A stretch of DNA of 64,000 bases from Saprospiraceae bacterium (GTDB taxonomy: Bacteria; Bacteroidota; Bacteroidia; Chitinophagales; Saprospiraceae): contig JAHDIN010000014.1 in the NCBI GenBank assembly GCA_020630775.1, positions 1 to 64,000 of the forward strand, read 5' to 3'. Made by a program: the position numbers and the translations under genes. Positions 52,176-60,900 of the stretch are shown here, piece by piece; the stretch's first letter is position 1, and the number at the start of each line of letters is the position of its first letter. Below the pieces are notes generated by a model, which saw nothing but the letters and a program-made list of their open reading frames with translations, ran no database searches and had not been told where the DNA came from.

Positions 52176-52217
52176 ACATTATTGCTGAAATCTTATTTAT
52201 AGAGTGTAATTTATCCA

Positions 52218-52670
52218 ATGGAGTCTAACTCTCTTTTCGCAAGATCTATTCATCCCTTTAAGCAAGCCACCACTATACTGGCTTTCTACATAGTATGCAA
52301 TATCTTTGTGTGGGCCTTTGTGTCTGCTGGCGTGCTCGATAAAAATCCAGTTCTATATTGGGAAGCGGGTTTTACCTGTATAATGATTTATGTCATTTTC
52401 AGCAGTGCGCTATGTTTTTCGTATAAGAACAAAATGCAGTATTATACGTTTGCTTTGATAGCCTTTGCCATCATGGTGGTGGTGACCGGATTCGGTGCTT
52501 ATTTTATCTCTGGTTTAAGTATCGATGAAGTACACCATGGATCATTTAGGTGGCTATATATAGTATTTACATTCTCTTACTTAGTGCTTCTGACAATAGT
52601 CAATGCGATGTCAAAAATCATCAATTATGCTAGAAAACAAGATGCAGCACTAAGAGGAGAGCAAAAGTAA
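52218..52670 (+). CDS. Four-helix membrane protein, unknown function
   Basis: This 150-residue protein has four predicted transmembrane helices (about 16-36, 48-66, 76-98, 110-130) and a charged C-terminal tail (NYARKQDAALRGEQK). No family is firmly recognised. It lies 42 bp after rimO and 9 bp before msrB, in the same direction, so it is probably in an operon with msrB. Confidence 0.7.
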   Translation: MESNSLFARSIHPFKQATTILAFYIVCNIFVWAFVSAGVLDKNPVLYWEAGFTCIMIYVIFSSALCFSYKNKMQYYTFALIAFAIMVVVTGFGAYFISGLSIDEVHHGSFRWLYIVFTFSYLVLLTIVNAMSKIINYARKQDAALRGEQK

Positions 52671-52679
52671 CTTAGAATT

Positions 52680-53216
52680 ATGAAAGCATTTATTGGATTG
52701 ATTTTTATGTCTCTTTCTTTAATGGGCTCTTGCCAAACAAAGAAAGAAGTAGCTAAAGTTGATAACGCTAATCCTGAATCCATGGAAAATACCGCAGAAA
52801 ATCCCACTTGGTTTAAGAAGGTTGTTAAAACTGAAGCTGAATGGAAAGCCCAACTCAATGATCAGGAGTATTATGTGTTGAGGCAAGCTGGAACAGAGCG
52901 CGCCTTTACAGGAGAATATTGGGACAATAAGTTGAATGGTGTTTATTCATGTAAAGCTTGTGGACTGCCTCTCTTTTCATCAGACACAAAGTATAAGTCT
53001 GGCACTGGATGGCCAAGTTTTTACGAGCCGATAGCCAAAGATGCTGTGGGTGAAGATGTGGATTACAAAATTGGATACAAGCGTACTGAGGTTCATTGCG
53101 CTAGATGTGACGGACACTTAGGTCATGTCTTTGAGGATGGACCTGAACCAACGGGTTTACGCTATTGTATAAATTCAGTTTCCTTATTCTTTTCTGAAAT
53201 TGTTAGAGGCCAGTAA
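52680..53216 (+). CDS. msrB: Peptide-methionine (R)-S-oxide reductase MsrB, lipoprotein form
   Basis: This 178-residue protein has a lipoprotein signal (lipobox MGSC, C18). The MsrB domain (about 48-176) shows [14 protein letters not shown], zinc cysteines C91 and C94 (SCKACG) and C140 and C143 ([13 protein letters not shown]), [12 protein letters not shown], and catalytic C163 in RYCINSVSL. It reduces the R form of methionine sulfoxide in envelope proteins using thiols. The signal places it outside the cytoplasm, an oxidative-stress repair role. Confidence 0.95.
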   Translation: MKAFIGLIFMSLSLMGSCQTKKEVAKVDNANPESMENTAENPTWFKKVVKTEAEWKAQLNDQEYYVLRQAGTERAFTGEYWDNKLNGVYSCKACGLPLFSSDTKYKSGTGWPSFYEPIAKDAVGEDVDYKIGYKRTEVHCARCDGHLGHVFEDGPEPTGLRYCINSVSLFFSEIVRGQ

Positions 53217-53263
53217 AGTAATTGTTGACTATTATTTGAGATGATTTTAACCTTACGTTATAA

Positions 53264-54541
53264 CTACTCAAATGCCACAACATACTTATTCTTCTTCCCA
53301 TTTTCAACCATCAAGTATTTGTCCTGTAACAAAGAATCTGGTTGAATAACTAAAGCGTTGTCAGATATCTTAGCCTTGTTTAAACTTACAGCATTACCTT
53401 TAATGGCCCTTCTAAATTCACTTAAAGAGCTAAATAATGGGGCATGCTCAGTAACCAACTTGTCAAAGTTTAATCCCCCTGATAAGACATTTTTACTTAC
53501 CGTATAACTTGGAATCTCATTACTTACCATACTAAGGACCTCAGAACTCATGCCCTTCAAAGTATCTGCATCTAATTTCTTATTGAATAAAACTTCAGAT
53601 ACGTTTTTGACTGCATTAAAGTTTTCAGCTCCATGAATACGTTTTGTCAATTCTTCAGCTAATAGGAGTTTTTGCGCTCTCTTGTCCTCTCCTAAATCTG
53701 CTTCCATTGTCTCGACTTCTTCTCTTGATTTTAAAGTAAAATATCGCGTAAACTTAGGTATGTCGGCATCATCAGAATTGATCCAAAATTGATAAAACTT
53801 ATAAGGCGAAGTTAATTTCGCATCCATCCATAAATTACCTTCTTCAGACTTGCCAAACTTCTTCCCATCTGATTTTGTAACCAGCTTACTTGTAACAGCA
53901 TAGGCCTTTGCATCAGTTAAGTTACGTCGAATAAATTCTGTCCCGGAGGTAATATTGCCCCATTGATCAGAGCCGCCCATTTGAAAATGGCAATTGTCTT
54001 GTTCGTATAAACATTGGAAGTCGTATGCTTGAAGCAGTTGATAAGAAAACTCAGTAAATGATAATCCTGAATCCAATCTGTTTTTGACTGAGTCTTTGGA
54101 CATCATGTAATTGACAGTTAATGTTTTACCGACTTTCCTAAGAAAATCTAAAACATTCATTTCTTTATAGAAATCCAAATTGTTTCGTAGTATAGCTTGG
54201 TTGCCAGAATCTCCAAATTCTAGATACTGCTCCATTTGCTTAACCTGAAAGGCAAGGTTCGAATCTAATTCTTCATAGGACTTTAGTTGTCTTTCTTTAT
54301 CCTTTCCAGAAGGATCTCCAATTCGACCAGTTGCACCACCCATAAGCACTACGGGTTTGTGACCCGATTGCTGCCAAAGCTTTAAAACCATAACTTGGAC
54401 ATAATTACCAATAGTTATTGAAGGTGCCGTAGGATCAAATCCAATATATCCTGTACACATGCCCTTTTCAGTGGCTTCTCTTGCTCCAGGCGTCATATCA
54501 TGAAGCATACCTCGCCATTCTAATTCCTCGAAAAAATTCAT
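53264..54541 (-). CDS. tyrS: Tyrosyl-tRNA synthetase
   Basis: This 425-residue class I synthetase charges tRNA-Tyr. The catalytic domain contains GYIGFDPTAPSITIGNYVQ (HIGH-type motif), YDFQCLYEQDNCHFQMGGSD (tyrosine-binding), and KFGKSEEGNLW (KMSKS-type loop). The C-terminal S4-like RNA-binding domain covers about 360-425. Length and order match bacterial TyrRS. An exact -7 box lies 19 bp upstream of the start. Confidence 0.96.
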   Translation of the reverse strand: MNFFEELEWRGMLHDMTPGAREATEKGMCTGYIGFDPTAPSITIGNYVQVMVLKLWQQSGHKPVVLMGGATGRIGDPSGKDKERQLKSYEELDSNLAFQVKQMEQYLEFGDSGNQAILRNNLDFYKEMNVLDFLRKVGKTLTVNYMMSKDSVKNRLDSGLSFTEFSYQLLQAYDFQCLYEQDNCHFQMGGSDQWGNITSGTEFIRRNLTDAKAYAVTSKLVTKSDGKKFGKSEEGNLWMDAKLTSPYKFYQFWINSDDADIPKFTRYFTLKSREEVETMEADLGEDKRAQKLLLAEELTKRIHGAENFNAVKNVSEVLFNKKLDADTLKGMSSEVLSMVSNEIPSYTVSKNVLSGGLNFDKLVTEHAPLFSSLSEFRRAIKGNAVSLNKAKISDNALVIQPDSLLQDKYLMVENGKKNKYVVAFE

Positions 54542-54559
54542 ATCTCTTTAATTGAAAAG

Positions 54560-54567
54560 CAAAATTA
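54560..54567 (-). promoter_or_regulatory. -7 box of tyrS
   Basis: The minus strand reads TAATTTTG, an exact TAnnTTTG match, 18 bp before the tyrS ATG at 54541. Confidence 0.6.
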
Positions 54568-54577
54568 AAAATATGCT

Positions 54578-55060
54578 TTAGAACAGGTCGTCTTTTGAAA
54601 AGCTATTCGGCAACAAATGACGAATTCCTTCAACTTTTATAGTGCCTACATTCTTGGCACTTAAATACATTGTAATAGGGTGGTTTTGCCTCATTTCAAA
54701 TTCTTGAATGACTTGCCTACAGGATCCACATGGCATACACGGTGACGATAACGCTTTATGAGGATTGTGAGCAGTAATAGCTAAAGCTTTGATCTTGAAT
54801 GCTTTCTCATAACTTCCTAGATTATATAATGCGACACTTTCTGCACATAAACCAATGGGGTAAGATGCATTTTCTTGATTGCATCCAGGATAAATGGTAC
54901 CCGAATCAGAAAGTACTGCGGCACCTACATAAAACTCGGAATATGGCGCATAAGCCAAGTCTAATTGCAATTCTGCCTTTTGAATTAATTCTTGAATATC
55001 TTGATCTAAAGTATCAAGTGCCAATATTTCCTCGTATTCAAAGTCGAAAGGTGTACCCAT
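54578..55060 (-). CDS. cdd: Cytidine deaminase
   Basis: Starting at MGTPFDFEYE (ATG 55060) this is 160 residues, the usual length. A longer open frame to 55300 overlaps the divergent sulfotransferase and is not needed. Zinc ligands are C72 in LCAES, C108 and C111 in PCMPCGSCRQ. The catalytic Glu is E74, and the substrate segment is YSEFYVGAAVL. It deaminates cytidine and deoxycytidine in pyrimidine salvage in the cytoplasm. An exact -7 box TAATTTTG (55085-55078, minus) lies 17 bp before this ATG, confirming the start. Confidence 0.93.
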   Translation of the reverse strand: MGTPFDFEYEEILALDTLDQDIQELIQKAELQLDLAYAPYSEFYVGAAVLSDSGTIYPGCNQENASYPIGLCAESVALYNLGSYEKAFKIKALAITAHNPHKALSSPCMPCGSCRQVIQEFEMRQNHPITMYLSAKNVGTIKVEGIRHLLPNSFSKDDLF

Positions 55061-55077
55061 AACTAGTGATCTTAAGG

Positions 55078-55085
55078 CAAAATTA
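55078..55085 (-). promoter_or_regulatory. -7 box of cdd
   Basis: The minus strand reads TAATTTTG, an exact match to TAnnTTTG, 17 bp upstream of ATG 55060. With the + strand box at 55108-55115 it forms a compact divergent promoter pair in the 64-bp gap. Confidence 0.6.
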
Positions 55086-55107
55086 CGTGTTATCACACTT
55101 AGATGTT

Positions 55108-55115
55108 TAATTTTG
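55108..55115 (+). promoter_or_regulatory. -7 box of the sulfotransferase-like gene
   Basis: TAATTTTG matches TAnnTTTG exactly and ends 9 bp before ATG 55125, supporting that ATG over the TTG at 55113, which lies inside the box. Confidence 0.6.
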
Positions 55116-55124
55116 CGATCCGCT

Positions 55125-56105
55125 ATGGCAATACTGATAGGAGGAAGTCCAAGTACAGGCAGTTCATTACTCAGGCGAATATTGAACAGACATTCAATGA
55201 TTTTCTGTGGTTCAGAAACTTCATTGTTTTCTAAAATGCCTTTGTATACCCATTGGGATACAGCGAAATTCCGATTAACTAAAAAAGGCTTCAAAGCCAT
55301 GCCTAATGCTGGCTGGAGGCATTACAGAGCTATCGATATCGAAGCAGATTATGGTTTATCTATTCAGCACTTAAACGAAATTCTTAGACGTGCAGATTCC
55401 TTCTCTGATTTTGTCAGGTCATTTTATAAGCCTGTTTTAGCAAAGTCCAATAAGCTTATTTGGGCTGAAAAAACACCATCGAATGCGTTCACTTTATATG
55501 CATTTTCAAAGGCGTTTCCTCAAGCTCAAACCATTCATATCGTCAGAAATCCTTTGGATAGCATAGCATCATTAGTTCAAAGAGGCGTGCCTATCTATGA
55601 TGCGATTTGTGTTCATTTATTAAGCACTTCAGAAGCATTGAAACTTAATGTGAGTGATCGGCATTATTTAATTAAATATGAAGATCTTGTCACCAAGCCA
55701 AATCAAAGCGTATCTGATTTATTAAAATTTTTAAAGCTCAATATGGAAGACCATATTTTAGAAGCTAATGATCAAGAGGGGGGTGTGGTGACGATGCAAG
55801 GATGGAATTATAAAGAAACAGGAGCTATCGGTTCTAAATCTATTAATAGGTTTCAAAAATTAGATGTTAACATTCAAAAGAAAGTTTTAAGCTACATTTC
55901 TGCAATAAGGTCTACTCTGAATCCGGAAATTGATTCTGTTGCAAAACTGGCTGAAGTATTGGGATATCAAAATATTGAAATCCTATCTCCAGATAAGACT
56001 ACAATCCAAGAGCTACGGTCTATAAAACGTTGGGACGTACTGAAACGAACAATAAAACAATCCTATTATTCAAGTAAAAACTATCCGATCAGCATCAATG
56101 GGTAA
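55125..56105 (+). CDS. Sulfotransferase family protein
   Basis: Starting at MAILIGGSPSTGSSLLRRIL this is 326 residues. The PAPS-binding 5' loop is GGSPSTGSSLLRRIL (residues about 5-19). The 3' phosphate-binding segment is IHIVRNPLDSIASLVQRG (about 140-157), and IKYEDLVTKPNQSVSDLLKF follows as usual. It would transfer sulfate from PAPS to a hydroxyl or amine acceptor; the acceptor is unknown. The start codon follows an exact -7 box. Its end overlaps prmC by 8 bases, so prmC is probably expressed from this promoter. Confidence 0.8.
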   Translation: MAILIGGSPSTGSSLLRRILNRHSMIFCGSETSLFSKMPLYTHWDTAKFRLTKKGFKAMPNAGWRHYRAIDIEADYGLSIQHLNEILRRADSFSDFVRSFYKPVLAKSNKLIWAEKTPSNAFTLYAFSKAFPQAQTIHIVRNPLDSIASLVQRGVPIYDAICVHLLSTSEALKLNVSDRHYLIKYEDLVTKPNQSVSDLLKFLKLNMEDHILEANDQEGGVVTMQGWNYKETGAIGSKSINRFQKLDVNIQKKVLSYISAIRSTLNPEIDSVAKLAEVLGYQNIEILSPDKTTIQELRSIKRWDVLKRTIKQSYYSSKNYPISING

Positions 56106-56898
56106 ACATCTTCATTTTAAGAAATATCTAAGTCGACATGGAGATTTTGAATCTAATTCAAGAGAGCTTGAAAATGTCGTTGCTTACTATAGAGATGCAA
56201 CAAAAGATGATGAATTAAGAGATCCCGTAAAAGATGCTCGTCGCTTATTAGAAGGGGAGCCCATCCAGTATATCTGTAATAAATCATTTTTTTATGGATT
56301 GGAATATTATGTAGATCCCCACGTCCTCATCCCCAGACCTGAAACGGAAGAACTGGTCCATTGGGTATTATCAGAGCATAAAAATCAAGAAGGCCATATT
56401 TTAGATATAGGTACTGGGAGCGGCTGTATCTTGTTGACACTGCTTTATAAAAATCCTTCATTTAAAGGCATGGGAATTGATATCTCAGCAGATGCACTAA
56501 ATGTGTTTATGGTTAATAATCAAAAACTAAACACAAATGCCAAAGCTAAAGAAGTAGATATCCTTAATGATCATCTAACAGCCTTCAATAATCAGTTTGA
56601 TATCATTGTTTCGAATCCCCCCTATATTCTTAAATCTGAAAAGCCAAGAATGGGTGAGTCCGTAGTAAAACATGAGCCCGAAGAAGCACTCTTCGTCAAT
56701 AGTAATGACCCATTGATTTTTTACAAACATATAATTGATATTGCACCCCATTTGCTGAAGCATAACGGAAGTTTATATTTTGAAACCAGCGATTTGTATC
56801 ATAATGAACTAAAAGCATTCTGCGCTGCATCTAATAAGCAAGCAACATTTCGAAAAGACCTACAAGGCAATATGCGTATGCTTAAGGTCAGTTATTAG
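56098..56898 (+). CDS. prmC: Release factor glutamine methyltransferase PrmC (HemK)
   Basis: This 266-residue AdoMet-dependent enzyme methylates the GGQ glutamine of peptide-chain release factors. The N-terminal helical domain has EPIQYI (about 54-59). VLIPRPETEELV precedes motif I LDIGTGSGCI (102-111), and the catalytic NPPY is in IIVSNPPYILKSE (173-176). Length is slightly short but complete. Its ATG lies inside the last codons of the sulfotransferase gene. Confidence 0.93.
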   Translation: MGKHLHFKKYLSRHGDFESNSRELENVVAYYRDATKDDELRDPVKDARRLLEGEPIQYICNKSFFYGLEYYVDPHVLIPRPETEELVHWVLSEHKNQEGHILDIGTGSGCILLTLLYKNPSFKGMGIDISADALNVFMVNNQKLNTNAKAKEVDILNDHLTAFNNQFDIIVSNPPYILKSEKPRMGESVVKHEPEEALFVNSNDPLIFYKHIIDIAPHLLKHNGSLYFETSDLYHNELKAFCAASNKQATFRKDLQGNMRMLKVSY

Positions 56899-57156
56899 TA
56901 ATGTAGTTAAGTTGTTAAGTTGTGAGTGGTGTTTTATTGCCACAAAACTGAGCTATTTTGAAATTCTCTGCATCTGCTATTCGAAGTCTCCAGACTTCGA
57001 ATCAATTTGACAAAACATCATATAAGGTCAGCAAAATAAAGGCATGATTTTAATCCCATGATCAATCCTAAAGCTATAGACTTTAAGCCGTCTTGGACCC
57101 ATCCCAGCCTTCCCTTAGTAGGAAAGGAGTTTAAAAAACTGCATACGAAAAAAGAA

Positions 57157-57184
57157 GTCCCCTTGTAAGGGGATTTAGGGGTCC
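57157..57184. repeat. Dispersed palindromic intergenic repeat, copy 3
   Basis: GTCCCCTTGTAAGGGGATTT followed by AGGGGTCC differs at two positions from the copy at 401. The enclosing gap 56899-57276 also has GACCCATCCCAGCCTTCCC (about 57097-57115), akin to a string near 41685, and an ACCCCGTAAGCCCCATACCC run near 57228. No gene is seen there; a 66-codon frame over it on the minus strand is built from these repeats. Confidence 0.75.
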
Positions 57185-57276
57185 CAAAACGGTCAACGTT
57201 ATTAAGGCAAAGCCACACAAAAAACCGTACCCCGTAAGCCCCATACCCTAAACCGAAACGCGTGCAACAAGTTTCC

Positions 57277-57636
57277 CTATGCGCCAGATTTCTTTATATC
57301 CTTAGCACCTTTCTTTTTGAAGTACTCAATAATCTTATCTCTTTTGTCTCCCTGAATGATGATCTCACCATTCTTTTGAGTACCACCAACACCACAGATA
57401 GATTTTAGATCCTTCTCGATGTTTTTCATCAAGGCGTTGGTCATTTTAAGACCTCTTACTATAGATACAGGCTTACCACCTCTACCTTTCTTTTCTAGAT
57501 GTACTCGAATAGTAGATTTACTTATAAAATGATCAGGTTTGTCCATTTTTTCTTCTTTTTCTTCAGGTGCATTTTCAGGATTTCCAAGTTTTTGGAAAGC
57601 ATCCCAGCTCAATGAATTGTTTTTATTCTTTGACAT
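57277..57636 (-). CDS. SUI1/eIF1-like translation factor (YciH family)
   Basis: This 119-residue protein has a charged N-terminal linker and a SUI1 domain (about 42-115): IRVHLEKKGRGGKPVSIVRG, LKMTNALMKNIEKDLKSICG, VGGTQKNGEIIIQGDKRDKI, then IIEYFKKKGAKDIK. Bacterial YciH proteins resemble eIF1 and are thought to influence initiation fidelity on the small ribosomal subunit. It is a single gene, transcribed away from the giant secreted protein. Confidence 0.9.
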   Translation of the reverse strand: MSKNKNNSLSWDAFQKLGNPENAPEEKEEKMDKPDHFISKSTIRVHLEKKGRGGKPVSIVRGLKMTNALMKNIEKDLKSICGVGGTQKNGEIIIQGDKRDKIIEYFKKKGAKDIKKSGA

Positions 57637-57942
57637 AAGACTTGTTAATTAATGCTTTGAGCAAGTGATTGACATTTGCGAAATGCGCCGATTTTGTGAG
57701 CCCTTCACCTGCTTTTGCAAAATAAACGCTTTTTTACATATAAAATCTTTTTTCCCTCTTTGGAGATATCTCCTTGGCTTATCGCCTAATACGCATAGTG
57801 GTTTTTTATCATATGTAAACACATTACACATAGTCATAATGTGAAAGCCCTTTTGGAATAAATCTTGGTTTTACATGCCTGTTGAAGCAGGTCATGGTAT
57901 ATCCATACCTCAAGTGCCTGTTTTGAGCAAAAACGAATACAT

Positions 57943-60900
57943 ATGAATACAATTTTTTTGACAAATCTTATTGAAATGATTCAGAGAAAGAGTGTGTTGA
58001 CCTTAATGTCTTTTTTAATGGTATTAAGTTTATCCGCACAAGCTCCGACAGTTTCCTACTTCTGTAGTTGTGATGATGCTTTACCAGATGGATTTCTGGA
58101 ATTTCAAATCACAGTCAATGGAAACGCTGCTGGTGAAGTTTATACTATAAACAATCCACAGTCTATTTTTCAGAGCATCAGTCCGATGACGCCATTTGCT
58201 AACCCAACGACCATTCCGGCAAGTATGGCTGATCCTACAATGTATGTGATCAGTGGTTTTGCTATGAGCACGGTATTGCCTTCAGTTGAAGTGCGTAACG
58301 CTGCTGGAGATATGGTTCCCATAGACATGATCACATGTATGGAGCCTGAGGCTACATTAGATGTGATGGGCAGTCCTGGTCAAACAGAGTTTTGTGTTGG
58401 CGAGGATTTTACACTTGATTTAGAAGTGATGAAAGGAAATATTATTCCTGCCAATGTCGTGACATCAAGTATCACGTGGTCAGCACCAGGTAGTAATCTT
58501 TTTGCTGAGTCAGCAGATAAGATGATGTTGACTGTTGATTATCCTTTAAATGGGCAGTACACAATTATGGTAAGCGGAGAGACAAGTGCAATGTGCGATT
58601 TTAGCGCATCTTTCATTGCTATCGTCAGCTCTATAGAAAGTGAAAGCATGTTTACAGGCCCACTTGAAATATGCACTGCTAATGCTTCTTCAGTGAATTA
58701 TCAATTTTCAAATCCTAATGTACCAGTTTATAATTGGTCTGCGGATTTGCCAGGTGTTACATTTAGCCCATCTGTAATGGGTAACCCAACAACTGGATCT
58801 GGAGCAAACGTTGCTGTTACTTTCCCAGGTACGGGTACATATGAATTATTAATTGTTAATCCTGATACTGACGGATGTACATTAAATTATACACAGGAAG
58901 TTGTCGTGTCTGATGTCTTGATGAGAGATGACTTAATAGAAGGTACAACCTTTGCTTGTCTCGGTGAAGCGGAAGAGTATACCGTACCAAATGCATCAAG
59001 TTATGCTAATATCCAGTGGTCTATATCACCTACAGCTGGTGTTACTATGGCTCCAGTGTCTGGTATGAGTGAGTTGATTACTTTAGATTTTTCTGCAAGT
59101 GGAACATATACTCTAATGTTTTCAGCTACGGATAGCGATGGTTGTCCAGTTGAAGCAACTATGGAAATCACTGCTCCAGATGATTCATCTGCTTCTTTGG
59201 CATGTAACAACTCAGTAAATATTTCATTAAATAATAACTGCTTCTTAGAATTAGATGCTGACTTTATCCTAGAAGGAGATGATGTTAATAATGATGCATT
59301 TATATTAGAAATATTTGATGTTACTGGTGATTCAATCGTGACATCTGGAATGATTACACAAGAGCAATTAGGAAATGTATTCACAGTAACGGTAAGAGAA
59401 AAATGTGGAACTAATTCTTGTTGGGGTAACCTTATTGTTGAAGATAAGTCAATTACACCTCTAGAATGTCCTACAAATCCTTACTTCACAACTTGCTTCG
59501 AATTTGATGACGCTAGTGCAACACCTCCTGGATTTCCAGTATTTGATGCATCAGTGACAGTAACTTATAATGCAGATGATAATAGCTGGTTGTTAGAGGG
59601 TTTTGATAATTGTAGTGATGCGATATTAACTGTTGCGGATGATAATGTATCTAATGATGCATGTGCTAATCCTCAAGAGATAGAAAGAACATGGACAGCA
59701 ATGGACGTGACTAATGGCGCAACAACGACTTGTAAGTCTACAGTGTTTGTAAGTCTTGTAGATGCTAGTTCTATTATGTGGCCTCCAAACTGGGATACTG
59801 GTTTAGATGCTGAAAATGGTGATGTTAACCAAACAGATACAGATAATACATTCGGATCTTTAAATCCTTGTAATACTGTAGGTAGCGATTCTGGTTTACC
59901 TAACACTTCTTTGCTTTGTGGTGATGCTTGGACAACAGATGATAATGGTAATCCGCATCCTGATTGTACAGGTAGACCAACAGGATTGTTATGTGTTAAC
60001 TTACAATTGATTGGTTATAAAGATGAAGTGTTGCCAATTTGTGGTGATTCTAAAAAGATATTAAGAGAGTGGACGATATGGGATGCTTGTGCGAATCGTG
60101 ATGAAACACATACGCAGATCATTACAATTATGGACACTCAAGATCCAATATGTATCGCACCACCTGAAACGCAAGCATTTACTGAGGTACATGAATGTGG
60201 CGCTACTGTTTGTCTAGACCCACCGGCTGTTGCTGGCGAATGCGGTACATGGACGTATTCTGTGGCTTATAAATTAAGAGATGAAAATGGTTTGATTCCT
60301 GCACTTTTCTCTACTGAAGGTGTAGAGTTTGATCGAACTTTAAATCAATACTGTATTAAAGATTTACCATTTGATTCTGATACGTTATGGGTTAACTATA
60401 TCGTAAGAGATGAGTGTGGTAATGTGACTAACGAATGTTTAACTGAGGTAGAATTATTAGATAACGAGCAACCTATTCCTGCTTGTGATTTAAATAATTC
60501 AATCACTCTAAATGATGATGGTTGTGCATTTGCTGGTCCTGGTACATTTGATGATAATTCTTGGGACAATTGTGGCATCTTCCAGACGGTCATAAGAAGA
60601 ATGGATAACAGATGTAATTGTGATGTGCCAAGATTTGATTACATGCATTACTTAGGTGAGAGAGGAGATAACTATTACTACCTTTCAAAAGATAAAGTAC
60701 ACGCAGCAAGAGCTTTCTATTACGCACAAGCTATTGAAGGTCAACCAGTGACTATTAATGATGCTGCAGAAGGTGCTTGGTTACATGAGCAAGTGTCTGC
60801 TTTTACTAATGAGCCTTATATCATCGGATATAGAGATTTCTCTACGACGCCAGGTCTAGGATTTGGTTGGGAAGATGGTTCTAATTCAAGTTATACGAAT

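Noticed and set aside
54578-55300. Extended 240-residue cytidine deaminase frame
   Set aside because: The extra 80 residues overlap the divergent sulfotransferase and precede an exact -7 box; the 160-residue form matches the family length.
57649-57837. 62-codon minus-strand frame upstream of the SUI1 gene
   Set aside because: Cys/Lys-rich random-looking translation, no domain; more likely the promoter region of the giant secreted protein.
57850-57942. Possible riboswitch before the giant secreted protein (CCTGTTGAAGCAGG and GGTATATCCATACC hairpins)
   Set aside because: Two short hairpins only; no match to the cores of known riboswitch classes could be recognised.
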